Made by a program: the position numbers and the translations under genes
Notes under the pieces: model-generated
Databases searched by the model: none
Told to the model about the DNA's origin: nothing
What the model saw: only the letters and a program-made list of their open reading frames with translations
Part shown: in pieces, positions 1 through 5,252 of the stretch
How positions within the stretch are numbered: position 1 is the stretch's first letter
Layout of the letters: each line of letters begins with the position of its first letter
DNA from: an uncultured Clostridia bacterium
Lineage (GTDB): Bacteria; Bacillota; Clostridia; Christensenellales; Aristaeellaceae
Assembly: GCA_937894675.1 (NCBI GenBank)
Contig: CALCQO010000013.1
Coordinates: forward strand, 1-5,508
Direction of reading: 5' to 3'
Length of the DNA: 5,508 nt

Positions 1-732
1 GGGGACATAGGAAGAGCCCCCTCCGCTACTGGAAGGTTTATCCTCCGGCTTGGGTGTTACGGGCGGCTTCGCTGGTTCTTCTTTTTTGATTTGCTCCTTT
101 GCCTTATCCGCATCTACCAACATCTCAAAGGCTTCTGCACGGGTGGCTTCTCCATCCGGCTTTACCGTACCATCGGGGTAGCCGTTCACAATGTCGTACT
201 TTTTACCGGTGCAGATGCTGGCTTTATCCCCATCACTGAGCCCGTCGTCATCAGAAAACCCGGTAACGCAAGGGCATGATGGGTCATGTTCTCCCTTGCC
301 GATAGCCCTTACCAGCATGCGAATCATCTCCATGCGGGTGATGGGTTTGTCCGGCTGGAACTTCATGCCGAAATCATCCTTTTGAATGACTCCCGCAATG
401 ATGAGCGCCTCTACTTGCTGCGCCGACCAGTGGCCGGCAATGTCGGTAAAGGAAATGGTGACTTCGCTTACATTTGGTTCCGGCAGTTCCATGGTTCTGG
501 CAATCAGGGCAGCAAACTCGCCTCTGGTAATGATGGCATCGGGGTGTACCAGACCATCGGGATAGCCGCAGATGATACCCTTATTCGCAAGGATCTGAAT
601 GGCTTCCTCTGCCCAATGGCCTTTGGCATCCTCAAAATATCGGTTCACCGCATAGGCACTTCCCGCAATCAGAGAAACCAACAAGCAGACCAAGAGGAGA
701 ATGCCCAGCGGCCTTTTCATTTTCCTATTCAT
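1..732 (-). CDS. Secreted S-layer homology (SLH) domain protein, C-terminus cut by window edge
   Basis: This is the first 244 residues of a longer protein; the frame is still open at base 1. Residues 1-28 form a Sec signal peptide: a basic start (NRKMKRP), a hydrophobic core and a likely cleavage site after SAYA. Three SLH repeats follow at about 33-81, 95-145 and 159-209. The first two have the FxD..GHW opening; all three have a TRxE-type motif (TRGE, TRME, TRAE). In this family such repeats anchor proteins to pyruvylated secondary cell wall polysaccharide. Residues about 210-236 are a Lys/Glu/Pro-rich linker ending in a Ser/Gly run, so a further domain probably lies outside the window. The third repeat is divergent, without GHW, and Cys occurs at 55, 153, 155 and 174, which is unusual for SLH. 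The start follows AGGAGGT at 738-744 with a 5-base gap; the stop of the SpoVG-like gene overlaps that site, so the two are probably co-translated. The function of the missing part is unknown. Confidence 0.93.
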   Translation of the reverse strand, partial: MNRKMKRPLGILLLVCLLVSLIAGSAYAVNRYFEDAKGHWAEEAIQILANKGIICGYPDGLVHPDAIITRGEFAALIARTMELPEPNVSEVTISFTDIAGHWSAQQVEALIIAGVIQKDDFGMKFQPDKPITRMEMIRMLVRAIGKGEHDPSCPCVTGFSDDDGLSDGDKASICTGKKYDIVNGYPDGTVKPDGEATRAEAFEMLVDADKAKEQIKKEEPAKPPVTPKPEDKPSSSGGGSSYVP

Positions 733-742
733 AGGTTACCTC

Positions 743-1096
743 CTACATCCCGCCCATAGCAGGCTGGCTTTGCTCCTGCCGGGGTTCGGGGGATTCCTGT
801 TTCTGTGAGGCGGCCCGCCCCTGGGTCAGAGCCTGCTGATAGGCATCCATGACCGTCTTGTCAAATTCCGCCTTGGCCTCCTTGGTGCAGGGGAAGCAGA
901 TATCCTTGTACTCACCGTTTCCGGCTTTGTAGCTGGGCATGGAAACAAACAGCCCCTTGGAGCCCTCCATGACCTTGATGCCCCGCACGGCAAAATCGCC
1001 GTAAACATTGACCGAAGCGGTGGCCTTGCAACTTCCCTCTGGGCGGATGGAGTGAATTTTCACATCATATTTGGGAATGGCTGGTGTTGTAGGCAT
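743..1096 (-). CDS. SpoVG-family nucleic-acid-binding regulator
   Basis: A 117-residue protein whose residues about 9-90 match the SpoVG family: a beta-rich start (KYDVKIHSIRPEG), the core VRGIKVMEGSKGLFVSMPS at 38-56 and the GEYKDICFP segment at 61-69. SpoVG proteins bind DNA or RNA and act as pleiotropic regulators in Firmicutes; ICE- and phage-borne relatives are common and need not act in sporulation. Residues 91-117 are a polar Gln/Glu/Pro-rich tail ending in AMGGM, longer than the usual SpoVG end and similar to the ends of two other proteins here. The start has AAGGAGG at 1103-1109, 6 bases upstream. It sits between the DUF6133 gene (33-base gap) and the SLH gene (10-base gap), so it belongs to the same transcript. 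Family assignment is strong; its target is unknown. Confidence 0.93.
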   Translation of the reverse strand: MPTTPAIPKYDVKIHSIRPEGSCKATASVNVYGDFAVRGIKVMEGSKGLFVSMPSYKAGNGEYKDICFPCTKEAKAEFDKTVMDAYQQALTQGRAASQKQESPEPRQEQSQPAMGGM

Positions 1097-1129
1097 GATT
1101 TTCCTCCTTTTTTAAAGTTTTTGATGCCA

Positions 1130-1390
1130 TTAACCTCCGTAGTTGAACATTTCCTTAATGCGCTCAGTCAGGGTCGGCAGGACCGTTTCCCCAAACAGTG
1201 CGTAAAGCCCCGCAAGGAGCAGGGCGCCAAGGACAACGGCCAGCAGGATTTTGATAGCCGTATCGATGTAACCCTCCCCGGCGTTGCCGGTGAGAATGCT
1301 CCTGCTGCGCAATAAGAGACTGGCGGCCTCCTTAACCGCCATAATCTTGTGTGAAATTGTGCCTTTTATCTTTTTCATAAGCTGAACCAT
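1130..1390 (-). CDS. DUF6133-like small single-pass membrane protein
   Basis: An 86-residue protein. Residues 1-35 are basic and amphipathic (MVQLMKKIKG...), then comes a GEGYIDTAIKIL motif at 38-50, one transmembrane helix at about 45-67 and a short polar end, TERIKEMFNYGG. This architecture, especially GEG-[FY]-IDT before the helix and the KEMFNY end, is what I recall for the DUF6133 family found on Clostridia conjugative elements; the function is not known. Excess positive charge before the helix suggests an inside N-terminus. GGAGG upstream of 1390 leaves 7 bases to the first Met, which supports that start over the internal Met at residue 5. It lies 54 bases downstream of the YodL gene and 33 bases upstream of the SpoVG-like gene. 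A role in the mating channel or envelope is possible but not shown by the sequence. Confidence 0.85.
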   Translation of the reverse strand: MVQLMKKIKGTISHKIMAVKEAASLLLRSRSILTGNAGEGYIDTAIKILLAVVLGALLLAGLYALFGETVLPTLTERIKEMFNYGG

Positions 1391-1444
1391 ATAGTTTCCT
1401 CCCTTTTATTGATCGGGGCATGAGAAAAGACAGCCTGAAGCTGC

Positions 1445-1999
1445 CTACATACCCATGTCCATGGTTTGGGTTTGCTCCGGTCCCTCGAAGCTGATCTGCT
1501 CGAAACCGAAGCGGTCGCAGTAGTGATACTCGCTGCCCTGTGCGTCATAAAGCTCCACCACGTCAGACATGGACAGAGAATGTCCGTTATATCCCGGCGG
1601 GTGATTGATATTGCACCTTGCATAGATGGCTTCGAGGTCGTTGGTGTCGAGCTGACCGTCATAGGCGATACGGTAATCTTCAGGAGACGGTTCTCCAAAC
1701 TGCCGCACCATTTCTTCGTAGGATATAAACTTCTTGAGAATATCTACATCGGGCTTAAGCTGCCAGATGCGGACATTCTTCAGGGGAGTGGCGGCTTCCA
1801 TGCCGCCCATTCGTTCCCCTGCAAGAAGCCGCTCCATCACGCCGTCTGTCCACTCAGGCGTTAAGGAATGGCTCTTTAGCCAGCCGGACAGCTCATCATT
1901 TCGGAAGATGCTGTCCACCACGGCTTTTTCTTTTTCTGTGTATCCCGCCGGATTCCCATAGTAGGAAATGAGGCCATTTTTTAATGAGATTCCAGACAT
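1445..1999 (-). CDS. YodL domain-containing protein
   Basis: A 184-residue protein in two parts. Residues 1-62 form an N-terminal module of unknown family with a conserved-looking segment, SLTPEWTDGVMERLLAGE. Residues about 76-171 look like a YodL-type domain: VRIWQLKPD, then YRIAYDGQL, LEAIYARCNINHPPGYNGHS and DVVELYDAQGSEYHYCDRFGF. That order (YxGxL, the LExIYxRxN helix, GHSLSxSDVV, and the YxxDxFGF end) is typical of the domain, which occurs often in ICE accessory proteins of Clostridia; its biochemical role is unknown. The parts are joined by ERMGGMEAA at 62-70, and the protein ends EQTQTMDMGM; both resemble the ends of neighbouring proteins. The start has CGGAGGTG upstream with about 7 bases from GGAGG to the ATG. 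The gene begins 13 bases after the DUF3849 stop, so the two are likely co-translated. Confidence 0.88.
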   Translation of the reverse strand: MSGISLKNGLISYYGNPAGYTEKEKAVVDSIFRNDELSGWLKSHSLTPEWTDGVMERLLAGERMGGMEAATPLKNVRIWQLKPDVDILKKFISYEEMVRQFGEPSPEDYRIAYDGQLDTNDLEAIYARCNINHPPGYNGHSLSMSDVVELYDAQGSEYHYCDRFGFEQISFEGPEQTQTMDMGM

Positions 2000-2012
2000 A
2001 TTTCCACCTCCG

Positions 2013-2753
2013 TCACTTCATTTCCATCCCTCCCATAGCGGAAGATTCCTGCTCCCGCATCTCTGAGAGCTTTTCAATCGCCCAATCGGGAAGGTGGCTG
2101 TCCGCGAGCACGCCGACAAAGTCGGTTCTATCCCAGCGGGTTTTCTCACCGTCTGCGAGGTTGGTGGCAAAGACAGCCCGTCCTCTGGCGACCGCATGAG
2201 CGCCGAATCCGCCGGTACACAGCCAGAGCTGATCCTGTGCCGTGAGGCAGCTTTCCTTCAGCGCTTTGGGCGAGAGGACAACTACCTTGCCCTCAAAATC
2301 TTGCTTTTCCGTATCGGGTAGGCAGTGGGTATGGTCGAACAGGGCAAGGCTCTGGTATGCCCTGCGGTACTGGTTGACAAAACCGTCCAGCACCGCAGGA
2401 TGGCTGTCAACAGCGAATTTACTGTTGCTGTCGGTGTAGGCGTCCTTGTCGGGCGGGATATAGTTCTGCTTTGCCCAATCGTGGTTGCCGCGGGAAAAGC
2501 GCCCATCGTAGTCCTTCCGCTGAAGGGAGTTGGCGAGAACGTAAGCCACCCGGTGGTATCCAAACTTGGCAATTACGCTTTCGGCGCAGTCCTTGTCGAG
2601 ATACATGCCGTCAAAGTCCCGGCGAATCGCTTCCTCAATGGCATCTTTACAGGCCACGTTCTCCTTATGGCTATCCCGCCACAGGGGAAGCTGGTTCAGC
2701 CGCTTTGCTTCCTCACGAGAATAAGGGTAAACATACGGAAAATCATTTGCCAT
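2013..2753 (-). CDS. DUF3849-like protein with a second C-terminal module
   Basis: A 246-residue protein. Residues about 7-135 fit the DUF3849 pattern: YxYSREEAxR, LPLWRDSHKENVACKDAIEE, FDGMYL, VIAKFGYHRVAYVLANSLQ, DGRFSRGNHDWA and VDSHPAVLDGFVNQYR. Residues about 152-229 form a second module (GKVVVLSPKALKESCLTAQDQ, LWLCTGGFGAH, GRAVFATNLADGEKTRW, DFVGVL, LPDWA) that I recall seeing on other ICE accessory proteins; no function is established for either. The protein ends ESSAMGGMEMK. No signal peptide or membrane segment is visible, so it is probably cytoplasmic. Its start overlaps the last 11 bases of the 191-aa gene; GGAGG at 2763-2767 lies 9 bases upstream of the ATG and inside that gene, so translation is probably coupled. 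Family call fairly confident, function unknown. Confidence 0.87.
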   Translation of the reverse strand: MANDFPYVYPYSREEAKRLNQLPLWRDSHKENVACKDAIEEAIRRDFDGMYLDKDCAESVIAKFGYHRVAYVLANSLQRKDYDGRFSRGNHDWAKQNYIPPDKDAYTDSNSKFAVDSHPAVLDGFVNQYRRAYQSLALFDHTHCLPDTEKQDFEGKVVVLSPKALKESCLTAQDQLWLCTGGFGAHAVARGRAVFATNLADGEKTRWDRTDFVGVLADSHLPDWAIEKLSEMREQESSAMGGMEMK

Positions 2754-3318
2754 AGACGATTTCCTCCAGCATAATCAGTTCATCCAGCTCCGCAAGGCAG
2801 ATGCCGCTCAGTGCCAGAACCTCCAGAATATCGGGGGAGATATCGGTGATATCCTGCTGAATATCGACGGCGGCAACCGTGATCTCTCCGCTGTCCTCAT
2901 CGGTGCAGGCTTCCAGCTTGGTGCCTGCGGGAATACCCACTTCCTCCATCAGATAATCGGGGATATGGATGCACTGGCTTTCATCCAAAAGGTCATGGCA
3001 GAGAGAGCAGTTTGCTACCCACTCGGCAGGATTGCCAAGGCGTGAGGTGTGCTTCACTGTGTTTTCACAGTCCTCGCAGAGTCCATCGCCGCAGTTATCG
3101 CAAAGCCCGCAGGCGTCGGCAAGGGTGACAGTCAGGCTGGAGGCAATGGTGCTGAGGCTTTGGATGGCTCTTGACACCTCCAGTGCTGTCATTTTGTCCT
3201 TCATAAATACAAGGGCACCCTCGGCGGCATGAAGCTCCAAGGTATCCTTGTCCGTAAAGCCGGACATCTGGCAGGCATCGGCAGGGAGGCCGATTTGGGG
3301 CATAGGATTCTTTTTCAT
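2743..3318 (-). CDS. Cys-cluster protein with AbrB/SpoVT-like segment, function unknown
   Basis: A 191-residue acidic protein. Residues 1-65 open with MPQIGLPADACQMSGF and a helix (MTALEVSRAIQSLSTIAS). At 70-84 is a Cys cluster, CGLCDNCGDGLCEDC, with a further CSLC at 104-107; this spacing could hold one or two metal ions, probably zinc. Residues about 116-150 (CIHIPDYLMEEVGIPAG then TKLEACTDEDSGEITVAA) resemble the IPxxLxExxGIxxGxKLE pattern of AbrB/MazE/SpoVT DNA-binding proteins, although the segment sits mid-protein. The C-terminal 40 residues are acidic and helical. I recall similar proteins on Clostridia conjugative elements, usually annotated as hypothetical or AbrB-like. The start codon shares ATGA with the methylase stop; AAGGAGG at 3329-3335 is 10 bases upstream. 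DNA binding is an inference. Confidence 0.85.
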   Translation of the reverse strand: MKKNPMPQIGLPADACQMSGFTDKDTLELHAAEGALVFMKDKMTALEVSRAIQSLSTIASSLTVTLADACGLCDNCGDGLCEDCENTVKHTSRLGNPAEWVANCSLCHDLLDESQCIHIPDYLMEEVGIPAGTKLEACTDEDSGEITVAAVDIQQDITDISPDILEVLALSGICLAELDELIMLEEIVYGK

Positions 3319-4166
3319 AAGGTTGGTTCCTCCTTTTCAGTGTTTAGACAGCCCACGTCAAACAGATTAAGCTGTGAGGGGGCGTTTTCCTCACGTTCCT
3401 GCATGTCGTAGTTGGCAATGAGGATTTCGGGGAACTGCGCCCCATTGTCATAGCGCTGTTTGATGTTATTGATACGGGTATAAGAGTCAATTTGAATTCC
3501 CGGCGCATCGTAGAGGTCACGGATAAACTCACAGTCGTTATATGAGAGCAGGAATTTACCTTCGATCCGCAGGAGTGCATCCCGCAGACGGATGTGATCT
3601 TTTTCTGTGAAGCCGTCCTCGCCTACATTTTTGTAGTAGCTTTCAGTTTCAAAATAAGGCGGGTCACAGTAGAAAAAACTGACGGGTCGGTCATACTGGC
3701 CGATCAGCTTTTCAAAATCCTTGTTTTCAATGACTACCTTGGCAAGGCGTCTGTGGGCCTGTTCAATGACCGGGAAATTGGCGCGAATATCGTGGGGCTG
3801 ACTGCCGTAACTGGTAAGCCCTGACGCATAGCTGTAACGGATGAGCTGGTAAAACCACGCCGCTTTTTGCACATCGGAAGCAGGGCTGTCACGGGCGAGA
3901 GCATTTTTTACAAACTCAAAATCCTCACGGGAGTTGAGGGCATATTGCAGTGCTTCCATCAGCTCATAGGGCTTTTCCCGCACACAGCGGTACAGATTGA
4001 CCAACAGGCTGTTGAAGTCGTTGTAGACCTCAAAGTCATTACCGGGCGCCTTATGAAAAAGCACCCAGCCGCCCCCGCCGAATACCTCGATGTACCGCTC
4101 ATAATAGAGGGGGAAAAGCGTGACGATCAGCTCACGCAGGGATTTCTTGCCGCCGATCCAGGACAT
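3315..4166 (-). CDS. Orphan D12-class (Dam-like) DNA adenine N6-methyltransferase
   Basis: A full-length D12-class adenine methyltransferase, which transfers a methyl group from S-adenosylmethionine to adenine N6 in a short DNA target. From the ATG at 4166 it has 283 residues: SWIGGKKSLRE at 2-12 (SAM-site entry), VFGGGGWVLF at 28-37 (motif I), VYNDFN at 47-52 with the acidic residue expected near the SAM ribose, and the catalytic CDPPYF at 167-172 (motif IV). The C-terminal part is intact. The target sequence cannot be read from this; relatives include GATC enzymes. No restriction endonuclease is in the window, so it looks like an orphan protecting element DNA or marking replication. The true start is probably four codons upstream at CTG (4176-4178), adding LNSF, because the ribosome binding site suits that codon and family members often begin MNSFxSWxGGK. 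The 3' end overlaps the next gene as ATGA. Confidence 0.95.
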   Translation of the reverse strand: MSWIGGKKSLRELIVTLFPLYYERYIEVFGGGGWVLFHKAPGNDFEVYNDFNSLLVNLYRCVREKPYELMEALQYALNSREDFEFVKNALARDSPASDVQKAAWFYQLIRYSYASGLTSYGSQPHDIRANFPVIEQAHRRLAKVVIENKDFEKLIGQYDRPVSFFYCDPPYFETESYYKNVGEDGFTEKDHIRLRDALLRIEGKFLLSYNDCEFIRDLYDAPGIQIDSYTRINNIKQRYDNGAQFPEILIANYDMQEREENAPSQLNLFDVGCLNTEKEEPTL

Positions 4167-4174
4167 AAAGCTGT

Positions 4175-4507
4175 TCAGGAGTCATCACCTCCCTCCAGCG
4201 GCAGGCGCATCTGCGTATCGTCAAATGCCGCGAGGGAACGCCTGAGCCCTGTGATGGCGGCGCTGATTCCGCTGATGCGGTTTCTCATGTGCCGAATGGT
4301 CAGGCGGACTTCTGCTTCCGTCTTTGCATAAAAATATCCGCTTTGATCGCTGGCGATTGGGATACCATCACGGCGCAGGGCATTGACCAGATTCCGTAGC
4401 TCCTTGCCTGAAATGCGAAAGGTCAGTTCCAGCGTTTTGCTTATAACGGCATTTTCTGCGCCGTGATGGTATTTGTGCAGATGCTCTGCAAGCCGCTCTT
4501 TTTTCAT
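4175..4507 (-). CDS. Small winged-helix/HTH-like protein
   Basis: A 110-residue protein, starting at the ATG at 4507 rather than the in-frame ATG at 4558, which lies upstream of the AAAGGAG site. Residues about 4-62 look like a winged helix: a first helix (ERLAEHLHKYHHG), a middle part with SKTLELTFRISGKELRNLV, where the second half is a likely recognition helix, then RRDGIPIASDQSGYFYA, the usual short strand and wing with a GYFYA end. Residues 63-95 are helical and basic (EVRLTIRHMRNRISGISAAI), possibly for dimerisation. Similar small proteins occur on phages and ICEs, where they may regulate the operon or assist replication; neither role is shown here. It is the first gene after a terminator-like hairpin and its ribosome binding site lies in a second hairpin. 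Its stop overlaps the methylase start. The C-terminal codons carry the methylase ribosome binding site. Confidence 0.85.
   Translation of the reverse strand: MKKERLAEHLHKYHHGAENAVISKTLELTFRISGKELRNLVNALRRDGIPIASDQSGYFYAKTEAEVRLTIRHMRNRISGISAAITGLRRSLAAFDDTQMRLPLEGGDDS
4176..4193 (-). promoter_or_regulatory. Ribosome binding site and probable CTG start of the methylase (CTGA overlap)
   Basis: Read on the minus strand, GGAGGGAGG lies in the last codons of the winged-helix gene, followed by TGATGACTC and then CTG. GGAGG is 9 bases from this CTG but 21 bases from the first ATG, too far for normal initiation. The CTG shares bases with the TGA stop of the upstream gene (CTGA), matching the ATGA overlap at the methylase's other end. 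The added residues LNSF would read MNSF after initiation, as in homologs I recall. It may be an ATG to CTG change that lowers methylase output. Confidence 0.6.
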
Positions 4508-4514
4508 GGCTGCT

Positions 4515-4540
4515 CCTTTCCGGTCGTTTCCCCGGAAAGG
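4515..4540 (-). promoter_or_regulatory. Hairpin covering the ribosome binding site of the winged-helix gene
   Basis: On the minus strand CCTTTCCGG and CCGGAAAGG form a perfect 9-bp stem (4532-4540 with 4515-4523) around an 8-base loop. The 3' arm contains most of the AAAGGAG ribosome binding site (4513-4519), which lies 5 bases before the start codon. When folded, this should hinder translation of the first gene of the methylase block and, through the overlaps, of the coupled genes. The inverted repeat is seen directly; the regulatory role is inferred. Confidence 0.6.
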
Positions 4541-4556
4541 AAGGCGAAAAAGGCAC

Positions 4557-4598
4557 AAAAAACAAGGCCGAATCCTGTTGGGGAAACGGCCCTGTTTT
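4557..4598 (-). terminator. Rho-independent terminator or attenuator (minus strand)
   Basis: A 12-bp stem joins 4587-4598 with 4559-4570 around a 16-base loop. In minus-strand RNA the only irregular pair is a G-U at 4592/4565; in plus-strand RNA the same position is a C-A mismatch, so the hairpin fits minus-strand transcription. The 3' arm runs into TTGTTTTTTG. It lies about 40 bases after the stop of the 95-aa gene and about 50 bases before the winged-helix start. I see no good promoter between it and that start, so it may be conditional rather than a full stop. Confidence 0.7.
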
Positions 4599-4637
4599 GA
4601 TTTTGGGTCTAAAAAAGTACAGACGTGATTGTCTATG

Positions 4638-4925
4638 CTACTTGATGATGCCGAACTCTCTTAAAACTGTTACGCAGTCCTTGGCGCCTTGAATGTATAG
4701 ATGCTGTCCATGCTCTCCCAGCAGTAGCTGCATGGCCTCAAAATATGAATCCACCAGTTGTTTAAGTTCCTCATCGTACTTTGGATGATCTTTTACCAGC
4801 ACCGATGCATCCCGTTGCTGTTTGATTGCTTTCCTGACATCCGCGTTGGATTTCGCCAGCTCCGCAAAGGCTGCGTCAAAGCGCTCGTCCATTGCAGTCT
4901 GCAGAGATTCTTTCCATTGCTCCAT
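4638..4925 (-). CDS. Small helical protein of unknown function
   Basis: A 95-residue protein that I do not firmly recognise. It appears wholly alpha-helical: residues 1-40 (EQWKESLQTAMDERFDAAF and on) are charged and amphipathic, residues 50-70 form a second helix (DEELKQLVDSYFEAMQLLLG), and the end is YIQGAKDCVTVLREFGIIK. The YIQGxxxCVxxL end recalls small DUF6809-like proteins of Clostridia, but only weakly. The start at 4925 is chosen because AAGGAGGT at 4933-4940 is 7 bases upstream; an in-frame ATG at 4952 lies above that site and has none of its own. It sits about 100 bases after the 74-aa gene and just before the terminator, so it probably ends the first transcript of the window. Confidence 0.78.
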   Translation of the reverse strand: MEQWKESLQTAMDERFDAAFAELAKSNADVRKAIKQQRDASVLVKDHPKYDEELKQLVDSYFEAMQLLLGEHGQHLYIQGAKDCVTVLREFGIIK

Positions 4926-5027
4926 TCTATGCACCTCCTTCAAGCACAACACAATGCCACAGTTTTTTGAAAATAGCTATATCAAATACAAAGATTCCGC
5001 TATTTTATCTCCATGCCGCGGCTTGGT

Positions 5028-5252
5028 TCAGGGCGTGCAAGGCATTGTTCCGTGGTCATGCCCTCCGGCATGAGCAGGATGCAATCCCTTATCCTCATTC
5101 TGAACAGCATCTACCACGCACAGTTTTTCCGTTGTGATACCAATGCCGATTCCATCCATCGCTTTCTGCAAGTCCGGCTCATTGGCGGGAAAGGTGATGA
5201 CCGCTGTGCGATAGGAGGGGGCATCACGCTTTCGCAGTTTCATTTCTAACAT
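5028..5252 (-). CDS. Short protein, possibly a truncated antirestriction/ArdA-like remnant
   Basis: A 74-residue frame starting 8 bases after AAAGGAA at 5261-5267. Residues 14-50 (YRTAVITFPANEPDLQKAM, then DGIGIGITTEKLCVVDAV) have the beta-alpha-beta pattern and PAxExxLQxAMxxIGI spacing that I associate with the N-terminal part of ICE antirestriction-type proteins. After about residue 52 the composition changes to His/Gly/Pro-rich (HPAHAGGHDHGTMPCTP) and the frame stops, where longer relatives would continue, so the 3' end may have been lost or replaced. No continuing homologous segment is visible in the other two frames before 4953. It overlaps the upstream Cys-rich gene by 7 bases (ATGTTAG), as expected for a genuine coupled gene. 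It may be a real small protein or a decayed 5' end; the family link is weak. Confidence 0.55.
   Translation of the reverse strand: MLEMKLRKRDAPSYRTAVITFPANEPDLQKAMDGIGIGITTEKLCVVDAVQNEDKGLHPAHAGGHDHGTMPCTP
5056..5073. repeat. 7-bp inverted repeat near the 3' end of the 74-aa gene
   Basis: TCATGCC and GGCATGA are separated by four bases, giving a compact hairpin on either strand. It falls in the His/Gly-rich end of the 74-aa frame, just where the sequence stops looking like a folded domain. There is no T-run after it, so it is not a standard terminator. It could be structure in a decayed or replaced 3' end, or chance. Confidence 0.4.

Noticed and set aside
286..759. Long plus-strand open frame (157 codons) opposite the SLH gene
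   Set aside because: The minus-strand frame encodes a signal peptide and three clear SLH repeats; the plus frame shows no recognisable domain, has no good ribosome binding site and is an antisense shadow.
1256..1330. Flp/type IV pilin-like processing site in the DUF6133 protein
   Set aside because: A Gly-rich segment precedes the hydrophobic helix, but the Glu expected at position +5 after the cleavage Gly is absent for each candidate Gly.
1466..1864. Plus-strand open frame of 132 codons opposite the YodL gene
   Set aside because: It is antisense to a recognisable YodL domain, with no ribosome binding site and no coherent domain pattern.
2325..2774. Plus-strand open frame of 149 codons opposite the DUF3849 gene
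   Set aside because: It is antisense to a well-supported gene; its valine-rich composition is what reverse reading of this codon usage gives.
3867..4331. Plus-strand open frame of 154 codons across the methylase and winged-helix genes
   Set aside because: It crosses two genes whose motifs (FGGGG, DPPY, winged helix) are clear on the minus strand.
4600..4637. Promoter for the methylase block (TAGACA then a weak -10 about 17-18 bases later)
   Set aside because: The -10 candidates (TTAGAC, TAGACC) match the consensus at no more than three of six bases, so I do not call it; a start here would still be upstream of the terminator.
5009..5078. Alternative frame of 23 codons starting MPEGMTTEQCLA, possible frameshifted continuation of the 74-aa gene
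   Set aside because: It has no recognisable similarity to an antirestriction domain end and no slippery site at the junction, so I do not claim a frameshift.
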